Source of the DNA: Maribellus sp. CM-23
GTDB taxonomy: Bacteria > Bacteroidota > Bacteroidia > Bacteroidales > Prolixibacteraceae
Reading direction: 5' to 3'
DNA: 64,000 bases
Assembly (NCBI RefSeq): GCF_021354595.1
Contig: NZ_JADWYJ010000002.1
Location: forward strand, 124,001-188,000
The position numbers and the translations under genes are program-made. Below, in pieces: positions 8,554 to 18,400 of the stretch. Every line of letters begins with the position of its first letter. Position 1 is the stretch's first letter. The notes beneath the pieces are model-generated. The model was not told where the DNA came from and made no database searches. It was given only the letters and a program-made list of their open reading frames with translations.

Positions 8554-9372
8554 CTAATTGATATTAGTTTCTTGTTCTTTATAATTTAACACTTCAGATG
8601 CTTTTTCGTAGAATTTATCTACTTCTTTTCGGTATTTACTTTCCGGATACTCGTCGATAAAAGAGAAGTACTCATCCAATGCGTTGGAATAACGTTCCTC
8701 CTGTTTATCGACCACACTTTTGTAAGCCAGTAAATACTTCGATTTTAAAAGCATGTATTTTAATTCTTCGCGGTACTTGCTGTCAGGAAATTTTTCCAGA
8801 CTGTTGTTAAGCGCTACAACCGCGGCTTTGTAAATTTCAAAATCGTAGTACAATTTAGCATTTAAAAACGACTTGTAGGTCAGCTTCTCGGTCAGTTCGT
8901 CAATTAAACGGTTTGCCTCTGCCACCCGGTCGCTGTATGGATACAGGTTAATGTACAGTTGCAAGGCATCAATGGCCTCAAGTGTAACCTGCTGGTCGAG
9001 GCGTGCCTTTGGCGACATCAGGTACGAACAGTAACCGATCATAAACTGAGATTCCTCGGAGTATTCACTCATCGGAAACTCTTTTACCAACGATTTAAAA
9101 TAATGCCCCGCCATCAGGTAATCTTTTTGCCCAATCATACACTTGGCATAATAATAGTAAATTTTATCCGCACGGCTTGTTCCGCGGTAAATATTTACCA
9201 ACTCCCTGAAAAGCGTTCCGGCCCTTACATACTCACCATCATCGTAATACTCAACGGCCTTCTTATATTTAAATTCGTAATCGGTACTTTTTACAATCTT
9301 GTTGTAATCTCCGCAAGATGTCAGCAACAGGGTTGCCAATACCAATGATACCCACAAAAATCTCATTTTCAT
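8554..9372 (-). CDS. bamD: Outer membrane assembly lipoprotein BamD
   Basis: Predicted 272-residue lipoprotein of the beta-barrel assembly machine, made of tetratricopeptide-like helices. The signal peptide ends in the lipobox LLTSC, and the mature part has the BamD-like start KAVEYYDDGEYVRAGTLF, followed by helical pairs such as YYYAKCMIGQKDYLMAGHYF and the FPMSEYSEESQFMIGYC element. Three in-frame ATGs lie close together (9378, 9372, 9366). I chose 9372 because a possible -7 box sits at 9383-9390, which would put the transcription start near 9376 and leave the first ATG outside or at the very end of the message. It heads the run bamD-rpoZ-coaBC-porD-recN-cvfB. Confidence 0.88.
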   Translation of the reverse strand: MKMRFLWVSLVLATLLLTSCGDYNKIVKSTDYEFKYKKAVEYYDDGEYVRAGTLFRELVNIYRGTSRADKIYYYYAKCMIGQKDYLMAGHYFKSLVKEFPMSEYSEESQFMIGYCSYLMSPKARLDQQVTLEAIDALQLYINLYPYSDRVAEANRLIDELTEKLTYKSFLNAKLYYDFEIYKAAVVALNNSLEKFPDSKYREELKYMLLKSKYLLAYKSVVDKQEERYSNALDEYFSFIDEYPESKYRKEVDKFYEKASEVLNYKEQETNIN

Positions 9373-9382
9373 AAACATGGCG

Positions 9383-9390
9383 CAAAAATA
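9383..9390 (-). promoter_or_regulatory. Possible -7 box for the bamD operon
   Basis: Read on the minus strand, these bases are TATTTTTG, an exact match to the Bacteroidota -7 consensus TAnnTTTG. No TTTG -33 box is seen at the standard distance, so support is partial. Its place just upstream of bamD favours the second or third in-frame ATG as the real start. Confidence 0.4.
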
Positions 9391-9569
9391 TACTTTTTTT
9401 AATTAACTGGAACTAAAAGAATATCAAAATTTCATTGTTTGTAACTAATTGAAGCTCACATCTACCCAGTTCATTTTTAACACAATAGAAGTTTAGCTTC
9501 GTATTTAGTTTGCGCTAATTTAACATTGTATTGAATGTGGAAGCTAAGCGCTTAGAATTATTTAACACA

Positions 9570-9600
9570 TTTGCTGAGATTTTAAAAAAGTTTACATTTG
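9570..9600 (+). promoter_or_regulatory. Bacteroidota sigma-70 (RpoD)-type promoter for the oxoamine synthase gene
   Basis: A -33 TTTG box (9570-9573) and a -7 box TACATTTG (9593-9600, exact TAnnTTTG) are separated by 19 bases, the spacing expected for the primary sigma factor of this phylum. The start codon is 36 bases downstream of the -7 box. This is the best-formed promoter I found in the window. Confidence 0.8.
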
Positions 9601-9635
9601 CACCCTTGTAATCGAACTTTTAATAACGAATTATC

Positions 9636-10898
9636 ATGGATATTTTCGCAAAATTCAGAAACAATAAAGGTGACATTGGTAAGTGGATGGACCAAATTCA
9701 CGGTTATTTTGCTTTCCCAAAGCTGGAAGGTGAAATTGCAGCCAGAATGAACTTCCGGGGAAAAGAAGTTTTAACCTGGAGTTTGAACAACTACCTGGGA
9801 CTGGCGAACCACCCTGAAGTAAGAAAAGCGGATGCCGAAGCTGCTGCCCAATATGGGATGGCGTACCCGATGGGAGCTCGAATGATGTCGGGGCAAACCG
9901 TAAAACACGAGCAGTTGGAACGTGAATTGGCCGCATTTGTGGGCAAGCCGGATGCCTTCCTTTTGAACTACGGTTACCAGGGAATGGTTTCTGCCATTGA
10001 TGTCCTTGCCAGCCGAAAAGACGTGATCGTTTACGATTCGGAGTCACATGCCTGTATTATGGATGGTGTTTTTCTGCACAAAGCAAAAGGCGGAAAAAGC
10101 TTTGTTTACCAGCACAACAACATGGAGAAGCTGCGTAAAATGCTGACCTTTGCCACTAAACGGGCGGCAGAATCAGGCGGCGGTATCCTGGTTATTACCG
10201 AAGGTGTGTTTGGGATGACCGGACAGGTTGGTAAACTCGACGAAATTGTAGCCCTGAAAAAAGAGTTCGATTTCCGTTTGTTTGTTGACGACGCACACGG
10301 TTTTGGAACAATGGGACCGACAGGTGCCGGTTCGGGCGAACATTTTGGAGTACAGGATGGCATCGACCTATATTTCGGAACCTTTGCCAAAGCTATGGCC
10401 GGTATTGGTGGCTTTATTGCCTGCGAAACCGACATTTGCTACATTTTACGTTACAACATGCGCTCGCAAACTTTTGCCAAGTCGTTGCCAATGGCTATGA
10501 CAATGGGTGCGCTGAAACGTTTGGATATGATCCGTACGATGCCTGAGTTGCGCGAAAAACTGTGGACAGTTGTAAACGCACTGCAAAACGGGTTAAAAGA
10601 AGCCGGTTTCGATTTGGGCAAAACAAATACCCAGGTTACCCCGGTTTATATGAAAGGTGGCGAGGAAGAAGCTACTCAAATGATCTACGACCTGCGTGAG
10701 AATTACGGAATCTTCTGCTCAATTGTGGTTTACCCGGTAATTCCTAAAGGCGAGATCTTGCTGCGTTTAATTCCAACAGCCATGCATACGCTGGAAGATG
10801 TTGAATTGACACTGGCAGCTTTTAAAGAAACCAGAAAGAAATTGTTGGCAGGCGAATACCGCACCGGTAAAATTGCCAAAGTGGAAGTTGATATGTAA
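9636..10898 (+). CDS. PLP-dependent alpha-oxoamine synthase family protein
   Basis: Predicted 420-residue enzyme of the family that includes serine palmitoyltransferase, glycine C-acetyltransferase (Kbl) and BioF, which condense an amino acid with an acyl-CoA using pyridoxal phosphate. Visible motifs are the substrate loop WSLNNYLGLANHPEV, the glycine-rich GARMMSGQTVKHEQLE, the cofactor Asp in FVDDAHGFGTMG, and the Schiff-base Lys252 in FGTFAKAMAG. Many Bacteroidota carry a highly conserved version of this kind, often linked to sphingolipid or related lipid synthesis. The exact substrate cannot be read from the sequence. The gene is monocistronic, with its own promoter at 9570-9600 and terminator at 10924-10947. 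Confidence 0.88.
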   Translation: MDIFAKFRNNKGDIGKWMDQIHGYFAFPKLEGEIAARMNFRGKEVLTWSLNNYLGLANHPEVRKADAEAAAQYGMAYPMGARMMSGQTVKHEQLERELAAFVGKPDAFLLNYGYQGMVSAIDVLASRKDVIVYDSESHACIMDGVFLHKAKGGKSFVYQHNNMEKLRKMLTFATKRAAESGGGILVITEGVFGMTGQVGKLDEIVALKKEFDFRLFVDDAHGFGTMGPTGAGSGEHFGVQDGIDLYFGTFAKAMAGIGGFIACETDICYILRYNMRSQTFAKSLPMAMTMGALKRLDMIRTMPELREKLWTVVNALQNGLKEAGFDLGKTNTQVTPVYMKGGEEEATQMIYDLRENYGIFCSIVVYPVIPKGEILLRLIPTAMHTLEDVELTLAAFKETRKKLLAGEYRTGKIAKVEVDM

Positions 10899-10923
10899 TC
10901 AATCAAAACAACAACATACAAAA

Positions 10924-10947
10924 GGGAGCTCATGGCTCCCTTTTTTT
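10924..10947. terminator. Bidirectional rho-independent terminator
   Basis: A 6-bp stem GGGAGC/GCTCCC (10924-10929 and 10935-10940) with a 5-base loop is followed by seven T on the plus strand and preceded by a short A-run, giving T's on the minus strand. It sits 25 bases past the oxoamine synthase stop and between two convergent transcription units. Confidence 0.85.
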
Positions 10948-11057
10948 ATAAAAGTCAAATCCGTTCCGGTAATACATTCATCCCCATCCTCATTTCCTTC
11001 CCTGCGAGCAAGGAAGGACGATTGGCAAGTATTTCAAAACAAATCAAAATCAAAAAT

Positions 11058-11774
11058 CTATAGTTGTATAGGGGTGGTTTTCTCAATCGGTTTTAAATCT
11101 ATTTTCCGGAATTCCACTTCCGATCCTTCCGCCTGAACCGCGATTTGTCCTTTTTGTGCGGTACAGTTGTAACCGTAATTAACCAGGTCGTTGTTCACCC
11201 AAACTTTGCTGGTATCTGCCACGCATTCAATTACCATGTGGTTCCATTCCCCTACCGGATTCTCAGAACCGTCGGTAAGATTTAAAATCCGCCGTTTTTT
11301 ACCTTCGGTTATTCCCCAGCTTTCTTCAAGGCCGCGTCGTTCAATCATGTCGGGGACGGTAACATCTTCTACAATGCACCAAAAATCGCCCGCCTGACCA
11401 TCCTGCATTTGCACTTCCAGCGATTTCGGAAACATCTGGTACAGTGCCCGCGGTGTTGATGCATGCACCAAAACGCCACAGTTTCCAGGCGTTCCGGCAA
11501 AACGATATTCCACGTCCAAACGGTAATTACTGTAAACTGAATCGGTGATCAAATGCCCGCGCGGATCGCCCATGCTCACTAACAACGAATCCCGAACAAT
11601 AAAGGATTTCACAGTATCCGGATTTTGATCGGCAGCCGGAACATCGGCGTGCCATCCCGAAAGATCGTTCCCGTTAAAAAGGTGAACGGTTGGATCTTTA
11701 GGTTCCGATTTTTTTGAAAGATTACATGCCGTAAACAAAACGGTTATTAACAAAAGGGAAAAAGGTGCTCTCAT
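11058..11774 (-). CDS. DUF1080 family lipoprotein (3-keto-disaccharide hydrolase-like)
   Basis: Predicted 238-residue exported lipoprotein, with a lipobox LFTAC near residue 17. The mature domain has the DUF1080 pattern: LFNGNDLSGWHAD at the start, then DSVYSNYRLDVEYRF, GNCGVLVHA, and PVGEWNHMVIECVADTSKVWVN near the end. The fold is a jelly-roll related to glucanases and lectins, and members have been assigned 3-keto-glucoside hydrolase activity; the activity here is inferred from family only. It lies 29 bases downstream of the CE15-like esterase on the same strand, suggesting a two-gene carbohydrate unit. The gap from its stop to the terminator at 10947 contains no gene. Confidence 0.85.
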   Translation of the reverse strand: MRAPFSLLLITVLFTACNLSKKSEPKDPTVHLFNGNDLSGWHADVPAADQNPDTVKSFIVRDSLLVSMGDPRGHLITDSVYSNYRLDVEYRFAGTPGNCGVLVHASTPRALYQMFPKSLEVQMQDGQAGDFWCIVEDVTVPDMIERRGLEESWGITEGKKRRILNLTDGSENPVGEWNHMVIECVADTSKVWVNNDLVNYGYNCTAQKGQIAVQAEGSEVEFRKIDLKPIEKTTPIQL

Positions 11775-11803
11775 AATAGGTAGGTGTTAAGTTATTCTCT
11801 GTA

Positions 11804-13072
11804 TTATTTTACAAACATGTCGGCCCAGCGAATGTACTGCTCCCAGTCGTAGTCCTTTACATTGTGCTCTCCGGTTCGGATATGATAGGAGACAGTATTT
11901 AAAAGCGGCTGGTTTACCGGCGGCATTTCCTGCTGCGAAATTCCTTTTTTCCCGTACAATTCAAACACGGGTGTGGCATAGAGCGCAGAAAGAAATTCGC
12001 CCTTCGGATCGGCCCAGCGGTCTTCTTCGGCACTGGCCACATACACCGGACGGGGAGCGATCAAGGCGATCAACTCGTGCTGGTCTACCGGCAAAGTTTG
12101 TTCGTTGTTGCTATAATTCTTGAAGTTGTTGCAAAACCAGTGCGGGAAACTGCGGTTAATACGCGCAATGGTTTCTCCAAACCGACGCTTGGAAAGAGCT
12201 GCTCCCCCGCAACCCGAGTTATTGGAAATAACAGCGGCAAAACGCTGGTCGGTAGCTCCCGCCCATAAAGCCGTTTTTCCCAAACGCGAATGCCCAAACA
12301 CAATCACTTTCGAAGCATCCACGTCTGCATCCGTTTCCAAATAATCCAGGGCTCTTCCCAGTCCCCACGACCAGGCAGCAATTGCCCCCCATTCGTTATT
12401 GGCAGGCTGTTCCTGATCGTCGACATAAAAGAACGGGTGAATACCATCGGTCATATCGTTTTTATCGGGATCCACTTCACCATAATAAATCACGGCAAGC
12501 CCGTAACCGGCTTCCACGATTTTCTCGACCGGCCAACGGTCGCAACGTACTCCCCTCGATTGCTCCGTCAACTGATTGTTGATGATTCCCAGCGAAGGTT
12601 TATCGGCCACCCAGGCTTCCGAAATAACAATCTCCGGATCTTTGGTGATGGTATGATTTCCAAGAAAGTCGTACGCTAAAAACACCGGGGCTTTTTCCAC
12701 ATTTCTGGGCAAATAAATGAGCATCGTGCAATCGAGCGTATGATTGTCCTTTTTAAAGGACAGAACCACCTGTTTGCGGTGTGCTTTTCCATTCAATGCG
12801 CTTTCACTCTCTTCAATCAAATGAACATCATCGATTTTCAGCTCACCGGGAACTTCACCGTAAAAATTTTCGGTAAAAAAGTGGAGCAACTCGGGTCGTC
12901 GCTTCTTTTCCCATTGTTTTACATTTTTGATTTTTTTCCCGTTAAAAGTTACCAAAGGATCGGGCAACTTAAACGCAGGAACTTTACTTTCGTCATAATT
13001 GGCTTCAGCTTGTGCTATGCCCCAGACTGGAAACAAAAGAATTAAAACAAATGCTGAAATCAGGATCTTCAT
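11804..13072 (-). CDS. CE15-like glucuronoyl esterase / alpha-beta hydrolase
   Basis: Predicted 422-residue exported alpha/beta hydrolase with a signal peptide ending IAQA near residue 22. The nucleophile elbow is GHSRLGK with Ser262, the pattern of carbohydrate esterase family 15 (glucuronoyl esterases, which cleave ester bonds between lignin and glucuronoxylan). Supporting features are the Arg-Leu-Gly-Lys after the Ser, the downstream NNSGCGGAALSKRR segment, the LIALIAPRPVYVASAEEDRWADP stretch read in two parts, and a late His in RTGEHN as the likely catalytic base. Bacterial CE15 enzymes of this length without a carbohydrate-binding module are known. The next gene downstream is the DUF1080 lipoprotein. 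No SusC/SusD pair accompanies them here. Confidence 0.82.
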   Translation of the reverse strand: MKILISAFVLILLFPVWGIAQAEANYDESKVPAFKLPDPLVTFNGKKIKNVKQWEKKRRPELLHFFTENFYGEVPGELKIDDVHLIEESESALNGKAHRKQVVLSFKKDNHTLDCTMLIYLPRNVEKAPVFLAYDFLGNHTITKDPEIVISEAWVADKPSLGIINNQLTEQSRGVRCDRWPVEKIVEAGYGLAVIYYGEVDPDKNDMTDGIHPFFYVDDQEQPANNEWGAIAAWSWGLGRALDYLETDADVDASKVIVFGHSRLGKTALWAGATDQRFAAVISNNSGCGGAALSKRRFGETIARINRSFPHWFCNNFKNYSNNEQTLPVDQHELIALIAPRPVYVASAEEDRWADPKGEFLSALYATPVFELYGKKGISQQEMPPVNQPLLNTVSYHIRTGEHNVKDYDWEQYIRWADMFVK

Positions 13073-13174
13073 TTTTGAGTATTTAATTGGTCGTAGTTGG
13101 CTAAAATACTTCTTTATGTTTATTTCAACAAATGACCAAAAGATACATTGAAAGCAAGAATAAAAATGGAAACC

Positions 13175-14527
13175 TCAGTTCTTTCTGAGCATTTTTCCTT
13201 CTTTCAGATACTCTTTCTCTACCCCTTTCAGAAGATCCTCCAGTTGAAGTTGCCGGTTGTCTTTTCGCAGGGTTTGCAGCCCGGCATACTGAATAACATT
13301 AACGATATTGGCGCCCGATAATTCGTACAAACGCGCCAGTTCTTTTACCTGAATTTCTTTTTCAAGCTTTTTTGAATCCGGCAGATAGTTTTCCCATAAG
13401 CGGCGACGCTCTTCGACTCCGGGATTATCGAATTCCACAAACGTATTAAAACGGCGGGTAAACGACGGGTCAATATTGGCTTTCATGTTGGTAGCCAAAA
13501 TAACCAGCCCCTCGTGCGATTCGATTCGCTGAAGCAAATAAGAAACCTCCTGGTTCGCATATTTGTCGTGCGCATCCCTAACGTTAGTGCGTTTCCCGAA
13601 AATCGAATCGGCCTCATCAAAAAACAGAATCCAGTCTTTGTTGGCTGCCTTGTCAAACAACTTCGAAAGATTCTTTTCGGTTTCACCAATGTACTTCGAC
13701 ACCACCATTGACAAGTCTATCCTGAAAACATCCCGACCCGTGTATTTTCCGAGCAGGCAAGCTGTCATTGTTTTTCCGGTTCCTGGTGGCCCGTGAAACA
13801 AAACCCGGTATCCGGGCTTTACCTTTCCGTGAAGTTTCCAGTCTTGCATCAACCTGGCATTGAATTTTAGCCAGGTTTCAATCTCCCGAATATCCTCAAT
13901 TGTTTTTTCATGCAAAACCAAGTCCTTCCATTCCAAATCAGTAGTAATCAACTGTGCCGGAAAATCGCTGCTCAGCTTTGGTTTCGAGATTTTACCGGCA
14001 ATAAAAAGATCTACATACTCGTCATCCATAATCAGGCGACCGCTCATTTTGGGTTCTCCCATCGGAACCTGATCCAGGAAAAGTACATTCTTCCGCGCAA
14101 ACAGGTGATCCTCTTCAAACATCCGGATCATTGCGGCTCTTTTTGCCAGGTCTTTTCCGGCCAGCAGGTATAGAACCGTTTCACCGGTTGGAATGATTCC
14201 CCGGTGATTTTTACCTTTTACTCCGCCAAACTCCGGAAACTCGCCACCGTTGGGAAGATATGCCCCTACTACTCCCGAAATAAATCCGGGCGATAAGTGT
14301 GGCATGAGCGCCATACACAGACAAAAAATTTCTTCGCTGCTTAACTTATTTTCAGCGATGAACTTCCCTAAAGTTGTATCCGTAGCATACGAAAAATCCG
14401 GGATTACAGAACTTGAATTAGCATCTTTTTTGAAATCCTGGTTTAGCCGGTGCTGAATTCCCAGCCGGACAAAAGCAAACACTTGCTGATAAATACTCTC
14501 CATTTTATTTGTTGCCGATACATGCAT
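13175..14527 (-). CDS. eCIS AAA+ ATPase (Pvc15/Afp15-like)
   Basis: Predicted 450-residue ATPase. Walker A (GPPGTGKT) is at residues 246-253, Walker B (FFDEAD) ends at 307, and the C-terminal region has sensor-type elements (LVILATNMKANIDPSFTRRF). This is the AAA+ protein found in nearly all extracellular contractile injection systems (Pvc15/Afp15), thought to act in assembly or loading. The N-terminal 200 residues look partly unordered and helix-rich. The start at 14527 has a GAGG sequence about 12 bases upstream. A second ATG at 14503 is the alternative. It is the last gene of the 27-kb eCIS operon, 3 bases after the TPR gene stop. Confidence 0.88.
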   Translation of the reverse strand: MHVSATNKMESIYQQVFAFVRLGIQHRLNQDFKKDANSSSVIPDFSYATDTTLGKFIAENKLSSEEIFCLCMALMPHLSPGFISGVVGAYLPNGGEFPEFGGVKGKNHRGIIPTGETVLYLLAGKDLAKRAAMIRMFEEDHLFARKNVLFLDQVPMGEPKMSGRLIMDDEYVDLFIAGKISKPKLSSDFPAQLITTDLEWKDLVLHEKTIEDIREIETWLKFNARLMQDWKLHGKVKPGYRVLFHGPPGTGKTMTACLLGKYTGRDVFRIDLSMVVSKYIGETEKNLSKLFDKAANKDWILFFDEADSIFGKRTNVRDAHDKYANQEVSYLLQRIESHEGLVILATNMKANIDPSFTRRFNTFVEFDNPGVEERRRLWENYLPDSKKLEKEIQVKELARLYELSGANIVNVIQYAGLQTLRKDNRQLQLEDLLKGVEKEYLKEGKMLRKN

Positions 14528-14530
14528 ACT

Positions 14531-15394
14531 CTATTTTTCCTCACCCTTTATCAAAGTAAGATATTTGGCCGCCTTATTATTCCCGGGATCCCGTTGTAAA
14601 ACCTCATCGATCAATTCCTTAGCTTCTCCGGTTTGCTGAAGCGACAACAACACCGAAGCCTTGTCCAAACGAAACTTTATACTTTCGGGGTTCATTTTCA
14701 GAAGAAAGTCGAATTCTTCCAAAGCCTTTTCATGCTCTCCGGCCGCCAGCATGGTTATCGCCAGGTAATGACGCGTAGCCAGATTATCAGGAGAGAGCCC
14801 AAGGCTGTTGCGAAAAGCCAGCAGCGCCAGGCCGTAATTCTTCAGGTTCAATTCGCAAATCCCGATCTGATGATAAACCGTGGCAGCTTCTTTCTGGTCT
14901 GTTAAATTTGAAAGAATGCCCAATGCTTCCTCAAACTGCCCCATTGCCATTTTGTTTCCGGCCAGGTTTATCTTGTATTGGGTTTCGTTGGTTTGCATGA
15001 TCAGGCTGAACCAAACATCAGCAGCTTTCGAAAACAATCGTTGCGCTTCATAAAAACGGGCCATACTAATTTTGGCTTTCACGTTTTTGGCATCCAGCTC
15101 GCAGGCTTTTATATAATTTTTTTCAGCCACCGCCCATTTCTTCAAAAATACCTGCACATTGGCAAGATTGAGAAAATAGGAAGATCTGGGATTTGCCTCA
15201 ATCGCCTCTTCAAAACTTTTTTCGGCATCCTTGTATTGTTTTTGCTGGTGATACAACAATCCCAGGTTATTCAATGCTGTGGCATTGTGTTCATCTATTT
15301 CCAGCACTTTGTTATATGAATCTTCCGCTTCTTTAAACCGCTGGTTTAGAAAGTGTGAAACTCCCTGGTTATTTAATTCAATTAGTTTGTCCAT
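14531..15394 (-). CDS. TPR-repeat protein in the eCIS operon
   Basis: Predicted 287-residue protein made almost wholly of tetratricopeptide repeats, such as ATALNNLGLLYHQQKQYKDA, AVYHQIGICELNLKNYGLAL and NLATRHYLAITMLAAGEHEK. There is no signal peptide, so it is cytoplasmic. The frame extends upstream to 15421 inside the previous gene, but the ATG at 15394 lies 10 bases after the previous stop and starts MDKLIELNNQGV, which fits a TPR helix. Its place between the DUF4157 cargo-like genes and the AAA+ ATPase suggests an adaptor that holds or passes cargo to the particle. That role is inference. TPR proteins are not a fixed part of the PVC/Afp core. Confidence 0.85.
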   Translation of the reverse strand: MDKLIELNNQGVSHFLNQRFKEAEDSYNKVLEIDEHNATALNNLGLLYHQQKQYKDAEKSFEEAIEANPRSSYFLNLANVQVFLKKWAVAEKNYIKACELDAKNVKAKISMARFYEAQRLFSKAADVWFSLIMQTNETQYKINLAGNKMAMGQFEEALGILSNLTDQKEAATVYHQIGICELNLKNYGLALLAFRNSLGLSPDNLATRHYLAITMLAAGEHEKALEEFDFLLKMNPESIKFRLDKASVLLSLQQTGEAKELIDEVLQRDPGNNKAAKYLTLIKGEEK

Positions 15395-15404
15395 ATCTAA
15401 ATCA

Positions 15405-18400
15405 TTAATCAAACATATCATCTTTTACGTCGCGCGCCAGTCCTTTCGCCATGTCAATCACATCCAGGTCGGGATAGATCACTTCAATATCGTCGAATGA
15501 AATATCAAAAGGCTGATCTTCCTGGTAATGAACCGGGAACACCAGTCCAAACTGAATATCGGGTCCCCAGCTAAACGAGGCAAGGTTGTATCGCCAGGTT
15601 TCGGAAATAGAGAACCAGCCAATCCCAAGGCTGGCGCGGGCAAAGGCATTGACGTCGAACACAAACTTTGGATTTACCGTGATTCGTCCTTCCGCATCGA
15701 GTACCACTCCTGTTTGCGGACTCCACGATAAATCAACCATGGCCGATGCTTCGCCTTCCAGACCAAGTGTTCCGGCCAGTTCGATGCCACCCGACAAACT
15801 GGCGATGGCAATGCTAACTCCCAGTCCAAGATCGCCACGAAGTGTAAGTCCGGCATCCGCAGGAATGGCAAACTCGCCGTGACCATGAATTTCTGTTTCA
15901 TCTTCCCGGTCCGGATTGTAGGTAACCTCGGCATACACTTCGCGCAACTGCCCCGGACCAAAACCAGCGGAGAAATCGAGTCCGCCACTTATTTGTGCTA
16001 CCAAACCAATACTACGAGGTCCGAGTGGAATGGCAAAAATCGGAATCTCAACCGTTGGCACTGTAAACAGGCTTCTGCGGAATTCGCGCCGGTCAAAAAC
16101 ATCCACCGCACTGGGCAAACCAATTCGGCCGGTTACTTCCATCTCGCCGTTGGGCAAAAACTGAACACCGGCAGTTGCTTCCAGCCATGGCGTAAGTTGC
16201 AGCGTGAGATCGCCGCCACCGTAAACCCGCATGGTATCATCCGGCTCTCCGGTTGGCTGACCGTCTTCACCAATGGTCCGGTTGGTAGCTCCCACCCGTA
16301 TATTTCCGCTGAGCATTCCACGTTCGTAGGCTGCCTGTCCTTCAATGGTTAGTGCGCCATTCTCGTAACTAACGGTCAGCGTTGAATCAATTCCGGGAAT
16401 ATCAGGTTGTGCTGTTCCGGAAATCATAATATCATAACCTTCTGCTCCTTCCTGCTTGCCCACGCGAGCAGACACTGTCCCGCCCTGTATACCTGGGATT
16501 TCAGAACTCAGGTTAAAATCGCCGGAAATCGAAAAGCCTTCATCACCATAGTTGATCGACAAGGTTCCCTGTTCAATTCCAGGAATATCGAGTTCGGCAT
16601 CACCGGTGGCAGATAGCCCCGATTCTTCCGAGAAATCAACGCTTATAGTGGCTGTTTTTACTCCCGGCACTTTGTTTCGGGGAATCGTCAAGGTACCGCC
16701 AATACTCCACAAACCATTTTCATAAGCCATTCTGGCACTGGCCTCACTCCGACCAAAAAGTCGTTCGTCGAAAGTAATATCGCCTCGCAGTCTCAAGCCA
16801 TTCTCCTGGTTAAAACCAGCTTCAATGGCACCGCTTCCGATCGGGTCCATCTGAAATTCAATACTTCCATCTACTCCAAATCCGTCAACGGTACTGTAAC
16901 CAACCGACAAACTGGAACTATCAATGCTTAATCCCGGAACCGGAATATTCAGATCGGAAGGAGAATACTCGGCTGCAAAATAGGCCTCTGTTCCCCGCAC
17001 TCCAACCACCAATTCGGCTCCTCGTAAAAATTCAATAGAAGGTGTCAGTCTTCCTTCAGCAAAAAAACCATCCTCGTTAATTCCAAATTCGCCGGATAGC
17101 TCGATGGGACTCAGGTATTCAAAATCCATCCCCATTGATGGTACATCGCCGACTTTCCCGGCATACTGGCTAGTCGATTTTTTTACAGAAATAGTAAAAG
17201 GTCCTTCCGGGGCATTAAAATCAGATGGAAGATCCCAATTTGCGGTAATTTGCCCCATGGGCAGATCAGCGGCAATTGCATCATAACCGGAATTGAGTGA
17301 AATGTTTGAGATTTTCATACCGGCCACCGCTTTGCTTTTGGCATTATCGGGTCCTAACTGAATCGATAAACTGTTTTCTTCGTGCGGAAATAATTCCATC
17401 AAGTAGCCGTTGTCGGGAGTCATCAAGGCAAATTCATTAGGCGATCCCGGTTCGCCGATATTTCCCAAATCCTCCAAATCGTTCAAATGCAAGCCCTGCT
17501 CAATTTCTTCCCGGGTCCAATACTGGCTCTCTCCTCCTTGTCCGGCAAAATCACCTTGCCCAAGCTCCACCTGTTCAAAATTAATGGTGTTGGCCGCCAT
17601 GTAGGTTTCCGCATCGGATTGAGTATTCGATTCACCGGAAGCTTCCAGATAATTTCGGACAATAGCCACAATGTTCGACTTGGTTTTTGCCCCCGCAGCA
17701 GCATTGGAGCTTTTATCGAGCAGCTCCATGTTTTCAATTTCATTGGGCGTGGTTGAATTAGGCCAGCCTCCGGTTTGAAGTTCAACAATGTGGTCAACTT
17801 CCAATGTATCTTTAAGCACCCGGCCGCGTTTGTCCCAGTTGGCGATGGTGAGCTTCTTTAGCAAAGTCGCCCGCCGTCCCCGTATTTCTTTATCTCCCGG
17901 AGTTTTTATCTTTTTAACACCGGAAAACTCTTCATGAAGTCCGAGTCTCTCCGTGTTTTGCATCTTATCCCAGAAATGATTTTTCCAGACGCTGATTTGA
18001 TTTGGTCTTCCCCGGCTGTAGCCCTGAAAACGCTTCAATTTTCCCTGCGATGCCCAGGTTTGATAGAGCGATAAATGCCGGGCTTTTACTGCCGGGAGGT
18101 AAAATTTCTTTAGTATATCTTCCGGGTTTTCAGCTGTTGTATCGTTTTCCTGCTTCTGAATCATTTGGCGTTGAACAGAAGCTCCTTGCTGAACCGTGTG
18201 CGTCAGCTCGTGCGCCAGCAGATGTTTTCCCAATTCGGTTCCCGGGTTATAGTTTCCTTCGTTGAAGTAAATGTCGTTGCCGTGTGTAAAAGCTTGTGCA
18301 TTGAGGTTTTCACTCATTTGCACCGCATCGCTTCCGGTGTGAATCCTCACATTGCCAAAATCCGCCCCGAAACCCGATTCCATCTCACTTTTTGTATCGC

